Shown here piece after piece: positions 1 to 6,887 of a DNA stretch of 13,007 bases. The DNA comes from Spirochaetota bacterium (GTDB taxonomy: Bacteria > Spirochaetota > Spirochaetia > Treponematales > Treponemataceae). Each line of letters starts with the position of its first letter. Position 1 is the stretch's first letter. The position numbers and the translations under genes were made by a program. The DNA is taken from the NCBI GenBank assembly GCA_023393015.1, contig JAEWMY010000011.1, positions 1 to 13,007 of the forward strand, written 5' to 3'. The notes below the pieces were generated by a model. That model had not been told where the DNA came from. It saw only the letters and a list, made by a program, of their open reading frames with translations, and made no database searches.

Positions 1-344
1 CCGCCGCCAAGAAGGCCGTCGCGAAGAAGCCCGCCGCGAAGAAGGCTGTCGCGAAGAAGCCCGCCGCCAAGAAGGCCGGCGCGAAGAAGCCCGCCGCGAA
101 GAAGGCTGGCGCGAAGAAGGCCGTCGCGAAGAAGCCCGCCGCCAAGAAGGCCGTCGCGAAGAAGCCCGCCGCCAAAAAGGCTGTCGCGAAGAAGCCCGCA
201 GCCAAGAAGGCCGTCGCGAAGAAGCCCGCAGCCAAGAAGGCTGTCGCGAAGAAGCCCGTCGCCGCGCCGAAGCCGGCTCCGGTCGCTCCCGCGGCACCCG
301 AGGTTTCTCCGTTCGCGCCCATCAATCCTTATTTCCAGAAATAA
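1..344 (+). CDS. C-terminal part of a lysine/alanine-rich histone H1-like protein (5' end outside window)
   Basis: The visible 113 codons are read from position 3 to a TAA at 342-344. About 85 residues consist of a 10-residue repeat, AAKKAVAKKP, with G replacing V in some units and one irregular 15-residue unit. A proline/alanine-rich linker and the C-terminus NPYFQK follow. This composition is typical of histone H1-like or HU-with-tail nucleoid proteins, where the lysine tail binds DNA or RNA non-specifically. The N-terminal domain that would decide the family is outside the window. The repeat is also present in the DNA as an imperfect 30-bp tandem array, so copy number may vary between strains. 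A lysine-rich tail on another nucleic-acid-binding or ribosomal protein is an alternative. A strong hairpin lies 8 bases after the stop. Frame and tail nature are certain; the name is inferred. Confidence 0.8.
   Translation, partial: AAKKAVAKKPAAKKAVAKKPAAKKAGAKKPAAKKAGAKKAVAKKPAAKKAVAKKPAAKKAVAKKPAAKKAVAKKPAAKKAVAKKPVAAPKPAPVAPAAPEVSPFAPINPYFQK
3..257 (+). repeat. Imperfect 30-bp tandem repeat coding for AAKKAVAKKP
   Basis: About 8.5 units are present. They start at 3, 33, 63, 93 (a 45-bp irregular unit), 138, 168, 198 and 228. Units differ mostly at synonymous positions (GCC/GCG/GCA, GCC/GCT, AAG/AAA), plus a GTC/GGC change that swaps V for G. The mixture of synonymous variants suggests older duplications kept under selection for the peptide, with unit gain or loss by recombination. 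Confidence 0.9.
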
Positions 345-351
345 GTGCGAA

Positions 352-380
352 CCGGGTCATGTTCGTCGAACATGACCCGG
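352..380. terminator. Bidirectional terminator hairpin between convergent genes
   Basis: There is a perfect 14-bp inverted repeat, CCGGGTCATGTTCG / CGAACATGACCCGG, with a single central T, so the practical loop is 3-5 nt. It sits between the + gene stop at 344 and the - gene stop at 390. A T7 run at 396-402 lies 15 nt beyond it on the + side, and the - side has only a weak T-rich stretch. It is therefore not a textbook intrinsic terminator, but its strength and position make a shared terminator the best reading. Confidence 0.75.
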
Positions 381-389
381 AGCGCGGGT

Positions 390-911
390 TTACCGTTTTT
401 TTCCCGTCCTGAGAACCGCGGGAAGACTGATATCCGCGGGATTTGAAGCCGCCGAGATAAACCCGTCGGCCTTCGGAGCGAACGAGTCCATAAAGTCCGC
501 GCGCGCGGATACCGGGATGCCGGGATCGAATGAAATCACGTAATACCAACGTCCTCTTCCGCCCGAATCGCGCCGTATTACCGCCGCGCTCTCGGTGACG
601 AGTACGATCGCGTCGCCCTCGGCGCCTTCCCGTACCGCGCGCGAGTATCCGTCCGCGTCCTTCCAGAGGCCTTCGCGAAACACGAGCGGCTCGCGCGTTA
701 TCCTCGCCGTTACCTCAAGCCCGCTTTCCAGTCGATATACGCCCATAAGACAGGGAATCGCGTTTTTTCCGAATCCCGGAATGCCGACGGACGGAAGCGT
801 TCCCTCCACGAGTATTGCAAGACCCGCCGGGGTCGCGGGCGCGTCCGTCGATTGGGCGCAAACCGAATAAATCATTGAGAAAAGGATGATAATACTGTAC
901 ACTGTCCTCAT
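390..911 (-). CDS. Hypothetical secreted protein, 173 aa
   Basis: I do not recognise a family. The ATG at 911 was chosen over an upstream in-frame start at 959 because it begins a clean signal peptide: MRT, then a hydrophobic stretch of about 12 residues, ending VCA|QS, which fits signal peptidase I cleavage around residue 19. The only Cys near the cleavage point lacks a good lipobox. The mature part is about 154 residues with a WYY motif and ends in TGKKR. It starts on the same CATG as the divergent + gene at 910, so its promoter must lie inside that gene; a TATATT at 945-950 is the best -10. Only a weak GGGG precedes the ATG as a Shine-Dalgarno. It converges on the H1-like gene, with a hairpin between them. 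Function unknown; location probably periplasm or outer surface. Confidence 0.75.
   Translation of the reverse strand: MRTVYSIIILFSMIYSVCAQSTDAPATPAGLAILVEGTLPSVGIPGFGKNAIPCLMGVYRLESGLEVTARITREPLVFREGLWKDADGYSRAVREGAEGDAIVLVTESAAVIRRDSGGRGRWYYVISFDPGIPVSARADFMDSFAPKADGFISAASNPADISLPAVLRTGKKR
875..903 (+). promoter_or_regulatory. Candidate sigma-70-type promoter for the 634-aa gene, predicting a leaderless mRNA
   Basis: TTGAGA (875-880) matches the -35 consensus at 5 of 6 positions. A 17-bp spacer and TACACT (898-903, 4 of 6) follow. The usual initiation distance places +1 exactly on the A of the ATG at 910. No Shine-Dalgarno precedes that ATG. The whole promoter lies inside the signal-peptide coding region of the divergent - strand gene. 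Confidence 0.5.
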
Positions 912-2814
912 GGCGGCCCCAACAGAACTGTCCGTTCTCCTTAGAATATACACCGGCAAGCAGAATTCTCCCAGCGTAATACTCCAGGACTTTTGCGACT
1001 ATCTGCAAAAATACGCGCGCCATTATCTCCAGGAAGCCCCGGATTTGTCGGTCTATCTGGAGGATACCGCGGCCGTCGTGCTGAAGGAACTCGAGGAGCT
1101 CGAGGTCAAGGGCAAGGTCTTCGTATCGTCCGACCTGAAAAACCGCAAGATTATCTTCGTTCCGCAGTACTACATAGACAGGATGCTCCAACGGTATCGC
1201 GACATCGACGAGCGGCCCGAGGTTCCCTTTCCGCTTTCATCGGAGCTTCCCTCGGGCTTTCCGTCGGCCTTTTTGAAGCCGATATACATCACGACGGACT
1301 TCGCCGGCTTGCTCGAGGGCGGGGAACGGACCAACGCGTATCTCTATCAGCTCACCTTCCCCGACGAAACCCCGCCGATGATATACCCGGCATCGATATC
1401 GCCGGAAAAACTCCTTGACCTCGCGCTGTCGAAGATCCGTTTCTTTCTCCGAAAGGACGAGTCGAAGGACTATATCCAGAAGCGCATGATGGTCGCGAAC
1501 CCCGGCAAGGAACTGACCATCAAAAACGCCCTCATCCAGTTTCAGACTCGCCCGTCGGAATCCCTGCGGGCGCTCAAGCATTCCGGGGAGACCTTCCTCT
1601 TCTGGAGCTATATGTGCTCCTTTATCCGCCAGGATTACACCAAAAAAACCGAGAAGACCCCCGAGGAGAACTCGCTGATACAGGCCGTTTTCATCGTGGA
1701 ATATCTCAACAACTTTTACCGCAACAAGGCCCAACAGGACCTCCAGCGCGAAACCGCGCTCAAAAACCTCGAACTCTGCTTCCAGAAGCCGCCGTATTAC
1801 TTCGACATGGAGACCGTCACCCGTTTCGCCGACTCGCGCGGGGTGCCCCTGCTCGGACAGTACAAGAACACCGATCTCGAGGCCTTCATCAAGGAGAAAA
1901 CGGGGGAGTCGAACCCGGATTCCCTGCCCGTTCTCCTCGTATTCCGCACGGAGACGCAAACCAGGTATTTCCTGCTCAAGGAAAAGGTCATTCCCCTGTC
2001 GATCAGGCTGTGCAACGAGGCGCGCAAGATCATCAAGGAACAGGTGACGAGGGACTGGTATCAACTGCTCAGGTCCTATCGGCAGGAAAACGCGATGAAG
2101 ACGCAGGCGGATTTCGAGGCGAAGCTCAACTCGCTGTGCAAGTCGTCGGCACCGATCCTCCACGCCCTGCTCAACGCCTCGTTCATGTCCCTGCTCGCCA
2201 TGGAAGGCGCCGTCGACGAGACGCACAGCGGTTTCAAGCTCTTCGAACGGGGCCGCGTTCTGCCCCTCAGCGTCCTTCTCCTGCTCGACCGGCAGGAGCT
2301 CCTCACCGACACCAGGATCATGCTTCCCTTCTGGTACACGATACCCGTCATCTCGGCGATCATCGCCTTCTTCAACCGCCCGAGAACGCCGAAGGCGAAA
2401 ACGTCACGGAAAACCGAAGAGAGGCGGGACGAGCGGAAGGAAAGCGACGACGGGCGCGCGGATCGGGACCGCAAGAAGGCCGAGCTCAAGGCGGCGGCCG
2501 AGGCGGTGCAACGGAGGCTCATCCCCGAGGGATCGACGCTCGAGGCCGAAATGGCCGCGCAGCTCGAGTTGTGGAACCGCACGCTCGACCCGCAGATCAA
2601 GACGAACCTCACCGAGGACGTCAATTCCCTCGTCAGGGATTACATGCGTAGGATTATCCGGAGCATCAAGGCCTCGAGTTTCAACCGGGCCCGGGTGGAA
2701 AACCTCGCGACTACCCTCGTCGACACGCCCGGACTCATGAAAATCAAGAACCGCGACGCCCTGCTCGCCTACGTACAGCTCTACATCGTCGAGCTCGTCC
2801 GCGCCCTCAACTAG
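910..2814 (+). CDS. Conserved-type hypothetical protein, 634 aa, largely helical, with basic linker
   Basis: I do not recognise a family. An earlier in-frame ATG at 886 has an AAAAGG immediately against it, too close to serve as a ribosome site. ATG 910 is preferred because a promoter-like TTGAGA-17-TACACT points exactly at it. There is no signal peptide. Residues 1-465 are mixed helical sequence with many aromatic residues. One hydrophobic stretch at about 472-487 (LPFWYTIPVISAIIAF) could be a single membrane anchor or a buried helix. A very charged Arg/Lys/Glu/Asp linker (about 490-525) and a helical C-terminal domain (about 530-634) follow. The gene is a single unit ending 54 bp before the convergent U32 gene. 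Possible roles are a cytoplasmic scaffold or envelope-associated protein; the sequence does not decide. Coding status is clear from length and codon use. Confidence 0.85.
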   Translation: MAAPTELSVLLRIYTGKQNSPSVILQDFCDYLQKYARHYLQEAPDLSVYLEDTAAVVLKELEELEVKGKVFVSSDLKNRKIIFVPQYYIDRMLQRYRDIDERPEVPFPLSSELPSGFPSAFLKPIYITTDFAGLLEGGERTNAYLYQLTFPDETPPMIYPASISPEKLLDLALSKIRFFLRKDESKDYIQKRMMVANPGKELTIKNALIQFQTRPSESLRALKHSGETFLFWSYMCSFIRQDYTKKTEKTPEENSLIQAVFIVEYLNNFYRNKAQQDLQRETALKNLELCFQKPPYYFDMETVTRFADSRGVPLLGQYKNTDLEAFIKEKTGESNPDSLPVLLVFRTETQTRYFLLKEKVIPLSIRLCNEARKIIKEQVTRDWYQLLRSYRQENAMKTQADFEAKLNSLCKSSAPILHALLNASFMSLLAMEGAVDETHSGFKLFERGRVLPLSVLLLLDRQELLTDTRIMLPFWYTIPVISAIIAFFNRPRTPKAKTSRKTEERRDERKESDDGRADRDRKKAELKAAAEAVQRRLIPEGSTLEAEMAAQLELWNRTLDPQIKTNLTEDVNSLVRDYMRRIIRSIKASSFNRARVENLATTLVDTPGLMKIKNRDALLAYVQLYIVELVRALN

Positions 2815-2820
2815 CGGCGG

Positions 2821-2838
2821 GGCGGGCAAGCGCCCACC
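2821..2838 (-). terminator. Weak hairpin between convergent genes
   Basis: Read on the - strand this is a 7-bp stem (GG-T-GGGC with GCCC-G-CC, including one T-G wobble) and a GCTT tetraloop. On the + strand the wobble becomes a C-A mismatch. It lies 31 bp past the stop of the U32 gene but has no T-tract, so it is a weak candidate. Confidence 0.25.
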
Positions 2839-2868
2839 GTCATGTCCCGACGACAATCCGGCGATATC

Positions 2869-5259
2869 CTAACGATCCGGCCTCGGCCTCTTGCCGGCCC
2901 GCGCTCCCGGGCGCGCGGGATTCTTGCGTCCGCGAGGCGCGCTTTTTCCCTCGCCGCGGTCGGAAGGCTTCCCCTCTCCGCGCGCGGCCGGCTTTCCCCC
3001 GGCACGGTTCGCGGGTTTCCCCTCCCCTCGAGTCGGCGCCTTTCCCTCGGCGCGGTTCGCGCTCGTACGGGTCGGACGGGCGCGGGCGGACGCCCGGGCC
3101 GTTTCGGCGCGCTCGTTCATGCCGCGAAGCTCCTCCATCCGGTCGGGATCGTAGAAACCGTCCTTCCAGTTGAACCGCGAAAACTCCGCGAGCTGCGCTC
3201 CCTTCCGGTACGAGTCCATGACCGCGCGGAAGTCCTGCTTGCGTATCGAGGAACGTGAGAGGTCGACGATATGCCGCCTGAAGCCCGCCTTGTCGAGGGC
3301 GGCGGCCTTCTCGATAATCGAGAAGGGAATATCGGGCACGACGAAGGAGCCGTCCTCTCCGGAGATGGCGCGGAACACGCCGCCCTGCCGGTCGGAAAAC
3401 AAGGTGAAGTCGTACGACGAGGGAAGCTTGAAGCGCATCCGGAAGAGAGCCGGATACGCGAAGACCGTCACGAACAGCTGGGAGCGGAAACCGGGATCGA
3501 CGGTCGCCTCGAGGTTGTCGCGCGAGTTCTCGATCGGCGTCACGAACGAAGAAAGGCCCTGCTTGCCGAGCCAGTCGACGGCCCAACGATTGAACGTGTA
3601 GAGATACGGTCCCGCTATGAGCTTGAGCCCGCGATTCCGCAACATGCCGATGTGTCCGGGATTGTTCACGACAAACTGCGAATACCCGTTCTCGACGAGA
3701 TCGTCGAGGGTCGTGGAAAGGCCGTCCTCGAGGGATTGCGGAAGGAAGGGGTCGAGGGAGACGATCGTCTCGCGCTTCGAAAAGGGCAAAACGGACGATT
3801 GTCCCTTGGCCGCCTTGTTCGCGGGCGGTTCCTGGATGCCGAGGAGAACGGGGGCGGTCGACTGGTTGAGCTCGACGATAACCCTGACGGGCCGGTCGGT
3901 AAGGATCATGAATAGTTCGTCGATGGTCGACACTTGCACGTACACGCCTTCGGGGAAGTCGGGGTCGCCGTGGCCCTTGACTCCGGCCTTCGGGGCCGCG
4001 GGCGCGGCCGGGCTCAGCTTGAGCTCGGGCAGGCGCTCCGCGCCCGGCTGGCCGCGAAAAGCGGCGAGGTCGCCGGGAAGCACGCGCGGGTACCGTCTCG
4101 ACATTGCCTTCGTCTGGATGAGGTATACCGGGTCGCCGGGTCCGAATCCGTCAGGCACGTCTATCCAGCGCGTCGCCCCCTCGAGGGATACGCGGTTTAC
4201 CTTGTGGCTTTCGCGCGCGGAATCGTCCTTTCGGTGCAGGCGGAGCGAATCTCCCTCGTCGGGCTCGTAGGAGCCTCCCGTCAGGGTAGCCATGCGCTCC
4301 CCGTCGTCGCCGCGCACGCGCGCGACGCGCCCGAGGGAGATGCCGGTGCCGCCCGCCTGGTCGGGATTGAGCACGCCCTCGGCGCTCGAGGAATCGTACC
4401 AATACCGCGTCTTCGCGCGCGCGAAGTCGTTCGCGAGGATTCTCCGCGCGGTCTCGAGCGCGCCCTTGCGGTCCGTCTCCCAGTGGTCGAGCACGTGACG
4501 ATACGCCGAGACGACCGTTCCGACGTAATCGGCGCTCTTCATGCGTCCCTCTATCTTGAAGGAGTTGACTCCCGCGGCGACGAGGTCCGGGATGCGGTCC
4601 ACGAGCTGGAGGTCGTGGGGCGAGAAGAAATACCCCTGTCGGCCCGTCTTTTCGACGCTGGCCGAATAGAGGCGCCGGCACGCCTGGGCGCACATGCCGC
4701 GGTTAGCGGACTTTCCGCCGAGATAACTCGAGAAGAGGCAGAGCCCCGACTCGCTGACGCAGAGGGCGCCGTGGACGAAGACCTCGAGCTCGCAGGAGGT
4801 TCGCGCGCGTATGTCCTGAATCTCGGGCAAGCCAAGCTCGCGGGCGAGTACCACGCGGGAAACGCCGGCGCGGCTCATCGCGTTCGCGGCGCGGGCGCTC
4901 GCGACGTTCATCTGGGTGGAGGCGTGGACGCGAAGCGACGGAAAATGCTCCCGCGCCATGTTCATGACGCCGAAATCCTGGACGATGATCCCGTCGGGAC
5001 CGACCTTGGCGAGATAGGCGAGAAAGCGGAACATCCGTTCGGCTTCGGACTCCTGCAGGACCGTATTCACGGTTACCAGGATCTTCTTGCCCTTCTTGTG
5101 CAGGGTATCGACGGCCGCCTCGAACTGCGACCAGGCGAAGTTGGACGATCGGAGACGCGCGTTGAAGCTTTTAAGCCCGAGATAGACCGCGTCGGCTCCT
5201 TCGTTGACCGCCGCGTCGAGGGCCTCCGGATTTCCCGCCGGAGCCAGTAATTCTGCCAT
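2869..5259 (-). CDS. Peptidase U32 family protein, RlhA-like (rRNA cytidine hydroxylation enzyme), with basic disordered C-terminal tail
   Basis: Start ATG 5259 is set by GGGAGG five bases upstream; a TTG at 5283 is possible but overlaps the promoter. Residues 1-250 are the U32 TIM-barrel-like half: MAELLAPAGNPEALDAAV at the N-terminus, HASTQMN near 112, and the signature ELEVFVHGALC ... GLC ... RGMCAQAC with Cys167, 174, 190 and 194, the expected Fe-S ligands. Residues about 300-400 resemble the DUF3656 region and about 430-705 a second C-terminal domain. This architecture fits RlhA (23S rRNA 5-hydroxycytidine synthesis in E. coli) better than the short TrhP/YegQ. Despite the family name, these proteins are prephenate-dependent RNA hydroxylation enzymes rather than proven proteases. 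Residues about 725-796 form an Arg/Lys/Gly/Ala/Pro tail with repeated RGEGKP-like units, absent from typical RlhA. Substrate is inferred from homology; family membership is secure. Confidence 0.93.
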   Translation of the reverse strand: MAELLAPAGNPEALDAAVNEGADAVYLGLKSFNARLRSSNFAWSQFEAAVDTLHKKGKKILVTVNTVLQESEAERMFRFLAYLAKVGPDGIIVQDFGVMNMAREHFPSLRVHASTQMNVASARAANAMSRAGVSRVVLARELGLPEIQDIRARTSCELEVFVHGALCVSESGLCLFSSYLGGKSANRGMCAQACRRLYSASVEKTGRQGYFFSPHDLQLVDRIPDLVAAGVNSFKIEGRMKSADYVGTVVSAYRHVLDHWETDRKGALETARRILANDFARAKTRYWYDSSSAEGVLNPDQAGGTGISLGRVARVRGDDGERMATLTGGSYEPDEGDSLRLHRKDDSARESHKVNRVSLEGATRWIDVPDGFGPGDPVYLIQTKAMSRRYPRVLPGDLAAFRGQPGAERLPELKLSPAAPAAPKAGVKGHGDPDFPEGVYVQVSTIDELFMILTDRPVRVIVELNQSTAPVLLGIQEPPANKAAKGQSSVLPFSKRETIVSLDPFLPQSLEDGLSTTLDDLVENGYSQFVVNNPGHIGMLRNRGLKLIAGPYLYTFNRWAVDWLGKQGLSSFVTPIENSRDNLEATVDPGFRSQLFVTVFAYPALFRMRFKLPSSYDFTLFSDRQGGVFRAISGEDGSFVVPDIPFSIIEKAAALDKAGFRRHIVDLSRSSIRKQDFRAVMDSYRKGAQLAEFSRFNWKDGFYDPDRMEELRGMNERAETARASARARPTRTSANRAEGKAPTRGEGKPANRAGGKPAARGEGKPSDRGEGKSAPRGRKNPARPGARAGKRPRPDR

Positions 5260-5282
5260 GAACGCCTCCCGTTTCCGGTTCA

Positions 5283-5311
5283 ATACTACCCTTAAAACGG
5301 GTAATATGCAA
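5283..5311 (-). promoter_or_regulatory. Candidate promoter of the U32 gene
   Basis: On the - strand, TTGCAT (5306-5311), a 17-bp spacer and TAGTAT (5283-5288) are spaced ideally. Predicted +1 is near 5276, giving a 17-nt leader that retains the GGGAGG at 5265-5270. The hexamers match consensus at only 3 and 4 of 6 positions, but a similar TTGCA-type -35 occurs in the tRNA promoter of this window. Confidence 0.4.
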
Positions 5312-5332
5312 ACGAGGGCCGTCAGGGGACCT

Positions 5333-6385
5333 TCAGGGCACCGTCGCGTTCGCCGATCCGGGACTGTTTCCGCCAGTCTTGCACACGCGCCAATCGGTAG
5401 CCGCGTTCGCGTCGCCCGACGCCGGATTCCGTCCGAGGGTGCGCGTCGTCGTCATGGTTTCGGGATAGGCCGCGCTCGCCGCGTCGCCGACAAGGGCGGT
5501 CGGGCCCCACGCGCCGCACGCGACGGCCTCCGCCGCGGCGCGGGAAAGCCGGTCGTTCGGCCAATCCTCCTGTCCCGGCTCCGCGACGAGCAGGGCGTCG
5601 AGTATTTCCCCGCCCGCCCGCGCGCGTACCGTTATCACGTTCGTCGCCTTCAGCGGCGCGCGCGTTTGCGTGTCCCAAAAATCGCGGGCGGTCGGCCGCG
5701 CGTCGACCCCGCCGGACTCGTCGGGGGCTCCCGTCTCGTCGACGAGACCCTCCTCGACCGATCGCAAGTGAAGCACGATAAAATCCCCAGCGCGCACTTC
5801 CGCCGCCGGAAAGACGTACCGCGGGACGGTTTCGTTCATGGCGTTGTGGATTTCGACTCCCGCGAGGTTTCCGTCATCGAGGGAGACGAGTTCGACATAC
5901 TCGACCTTGGGCTTGTCGTATCCCGTCCTGATCTCGTTGACGAGGAGCCGGGGGACGCGGGAGTTGTACCCGATGAAGGGAACGGCGAACGCCAGGGTGT
6001 TTCCGCGCGCGTCCTCGACCGTGCCGGAAAGGACGGCGCGCGCGCCCGTCGCGAGCGGGACCGGGAGGATGAACCGCACCTCCCGCGCGGGCGCGGGATC
6101 CGCGATGGTGACGGACGACGGCTCACCGCCTCCGGTTTCGGGAACGCACCGCGCCTCGCGAACGCTCACCGGAGAAGAAAACGTCCCCACGAGCTCGCAA
6201 GGTCCTACCGGGGACAGTGACGCGAGTTTCGGCGTCTCGGCCGACGCCCCCCATACCGACACCATCTCCCGCTCGAGCGCGCAGGACGCGCCCGTTATCG
6301 CGACCGCGAGCGAAATCGCGATCGCCGCCGGGATCGCGGGCATTGACGAAACGCGAACGGCGTTCTTTTTCGACGATATATCCAT
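5333..6385 (-). CDS. Lipoprotein with Ig-like region and lamin-tail (LTD) domain, 350 aa
   Basis: ATG 6385 is chosen because GGAGG lies six bases upstream (6392-6396). Upstream in-frame Met codons lack this and would lengthen the signal sequence. Residues 1-35 form a lipoprotein signal ending ITGASC, a relaxed spirochaete-type lipobox with Cys35 as the lipidated residue. Residues about 45-140 resemble a bacterial Ig-like (Big_5/SbsA) fold, with SGTVEDARGNTLAFAVPF near the end. Residues about 143-205 match the start of a lamin-tail domain (RLLVNEIRTG ... VEYVELVSL ... LAGVEIHN ... DFIVLHL). Residues about 312-347 match its end (TRTLGRNP ... DWRVCKTGG ... SPGSAN). LTD domains occur in bacterial surface proteins and nucleases; no nuclease motif is visible here. 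It lies 73 bp upstream of the U32 gene on the same strand and is divergent from the 6453 gene. Function likely surface or periplasmic binding. Confidence 0.85.
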   Translation of the reverse strand: MDISSKKNAVRVSSMPAIPAAIAISLAVAITGASCALEREMVSVWGASAETPKLASLSPVGPCELVGTFSSPVSVREARCVPETGGGEPSSVTIADPAPAREVRFILPVPLATGARAVLSGTVEDARGNTLAFAVPFIGYNSRVPRLLVNEIRTGYDKPKVEYVELVSLDDGNLAGVEIHNAMNETVPRYVFPAAEVRAGDFIVLHLRSVEEGLVDETGAPDESGGVDARPTARDFWDTQTRAPLKATNVITVRARAGGEILDALLVAEPGQEDWPNDRLSRAAAEAVACGAWGPTALVGDAASAAYPETMTTTRTLGRNPASGDANAATDWRVCKTGGNSPGSANATVP

Positions 6386-6439
6386 TTCGTGCCTCCGGAT
6401 ATACATCGCCGTCATGTCGCTTTTTGCCCGCGTTTTTGC

Positions 6440-6445
6440 TATTAT
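6440..6445 (+). promoter_or_regulatory. Extended -10 box for the 144-aa gene
   Basis: TATTAT is preceded by TGC, giving the extended -10 form TGnTATTAT (6437-6445). It ends 7 bp before the ATG at 6453, so transcription would begin at or one base before the start codon. No good -35 is visible, as is common with extended -10 promoters. Confidence 0.45.
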
Positions 6446-6452
6446 CCCCCGC

Positions 6453-6887
6453 ATGAAACGAATCTTTCACGTACTCGAGCTCAAGCGACCCGTACGCGCG
6501 CCGGTTCGCGATCGGGACGGAAACGCCGCTCCCGCGGCCGACGGGACCGTGGCGATCCGGGAATACCGCTCGCTCGTCGGCCCGAAGGAGCTGGAGCCGG
6601 AGCGCGCGCGGCACCTGTCCGGCGGCGCCGACGCCGAATCGATCGAGCCGGGCTTGTACCTGTTCGTTCAGGGTTCTGTTAACGGGGGGGCGGCCCCGGA
6701 CGACGCGACGCTCAGGGACGACGCGGAGGCACTGTGGCTCGAGTCCCTCTGGCGCGACCTGAAATTCAAGAACGACAGGATCCTGGCGCGGATCCTGTCG
6801 GAAGACGGGGCTTTCGTGTATCAGCTTTTCAGGGAGATTTCCGGTTCGGTCGACGATGCGCTTACAGCCGCAGCGTCTCGACCATGA
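6453..6887 (+). CDS. Hypothetical protein, 144 aa
   Basis: I do not recognise a family. The protein begins MKRIFHVLELKRPVRAPV, has no signal peptide or membrane segment, and is probably cytoplasmic. A low-complexity Ala/Gly/Asp middle separates a short beta-like core (GLYLFVQG, residues 67-74) from a helical C-terminal part (LWLESLWRDLKFKNDRILARIL, then FVYQLFREI). ATG 6453 has no Shine-Dalgarno; an in-frame ATG at 6414 also lacks one. The extended -10 just before 6453 favours that start on a leaderless mRNA. Seven consecutive Gs at 6684-6690 inside the gene could slip and shift frame. Its last 26 bp overlap the 3' end of the convergent DUF2259 gene. Codon use fits a real gene, but an exact function cannot be given. 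Confidence 0.7.
   Translation: MKRIFHVLELKRPVRAPVRDRDGNAAPAADGTVAIREYRSLVGPKELEPERARHLSGGADAESIEPGLYLFVQGSVNGGAAPDDATLRDDAEALWLESLWRDLKFKNDRILARILSEDGAFVYQLFREISGSVDDALTAAASRP

Noticed and set aside
912..959. N-terminal extension of the secreted protein to a start at 959
   Set aside because: The extension places charged residues before the signal peptide. The Met at 911 opens a normal signal sequence.
1237..2651. Long open frames on both strands within the 634-aa gene
   Set aside because: The + frame 1614-2651 and - frame 1237-2226 are Arg/Gly-rich shadows with no start signals or family resemblance.
3934..5250. 438-codon open frame on + opposite the U32 gene
   Set aside because: It lies wholly antisense to a gene with clear family motifs. 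Its Arg/Ala/Gly/Val-rich translation is the usual shadow in GC-rich DNA.
5204..6220. 338-codon + frame opposite the lipoprotein gene
   Set aside because: It is Arg-rich and antisense to a gene with lipobox, Shine-Dalgarno and LTD motifs.
6684..6690. G7 tract as a phase-variation switch
   Set aside because: Seven Gs are short for efficient slippage in a 60+% GC genome, and there is no promoter or surface-protein context.
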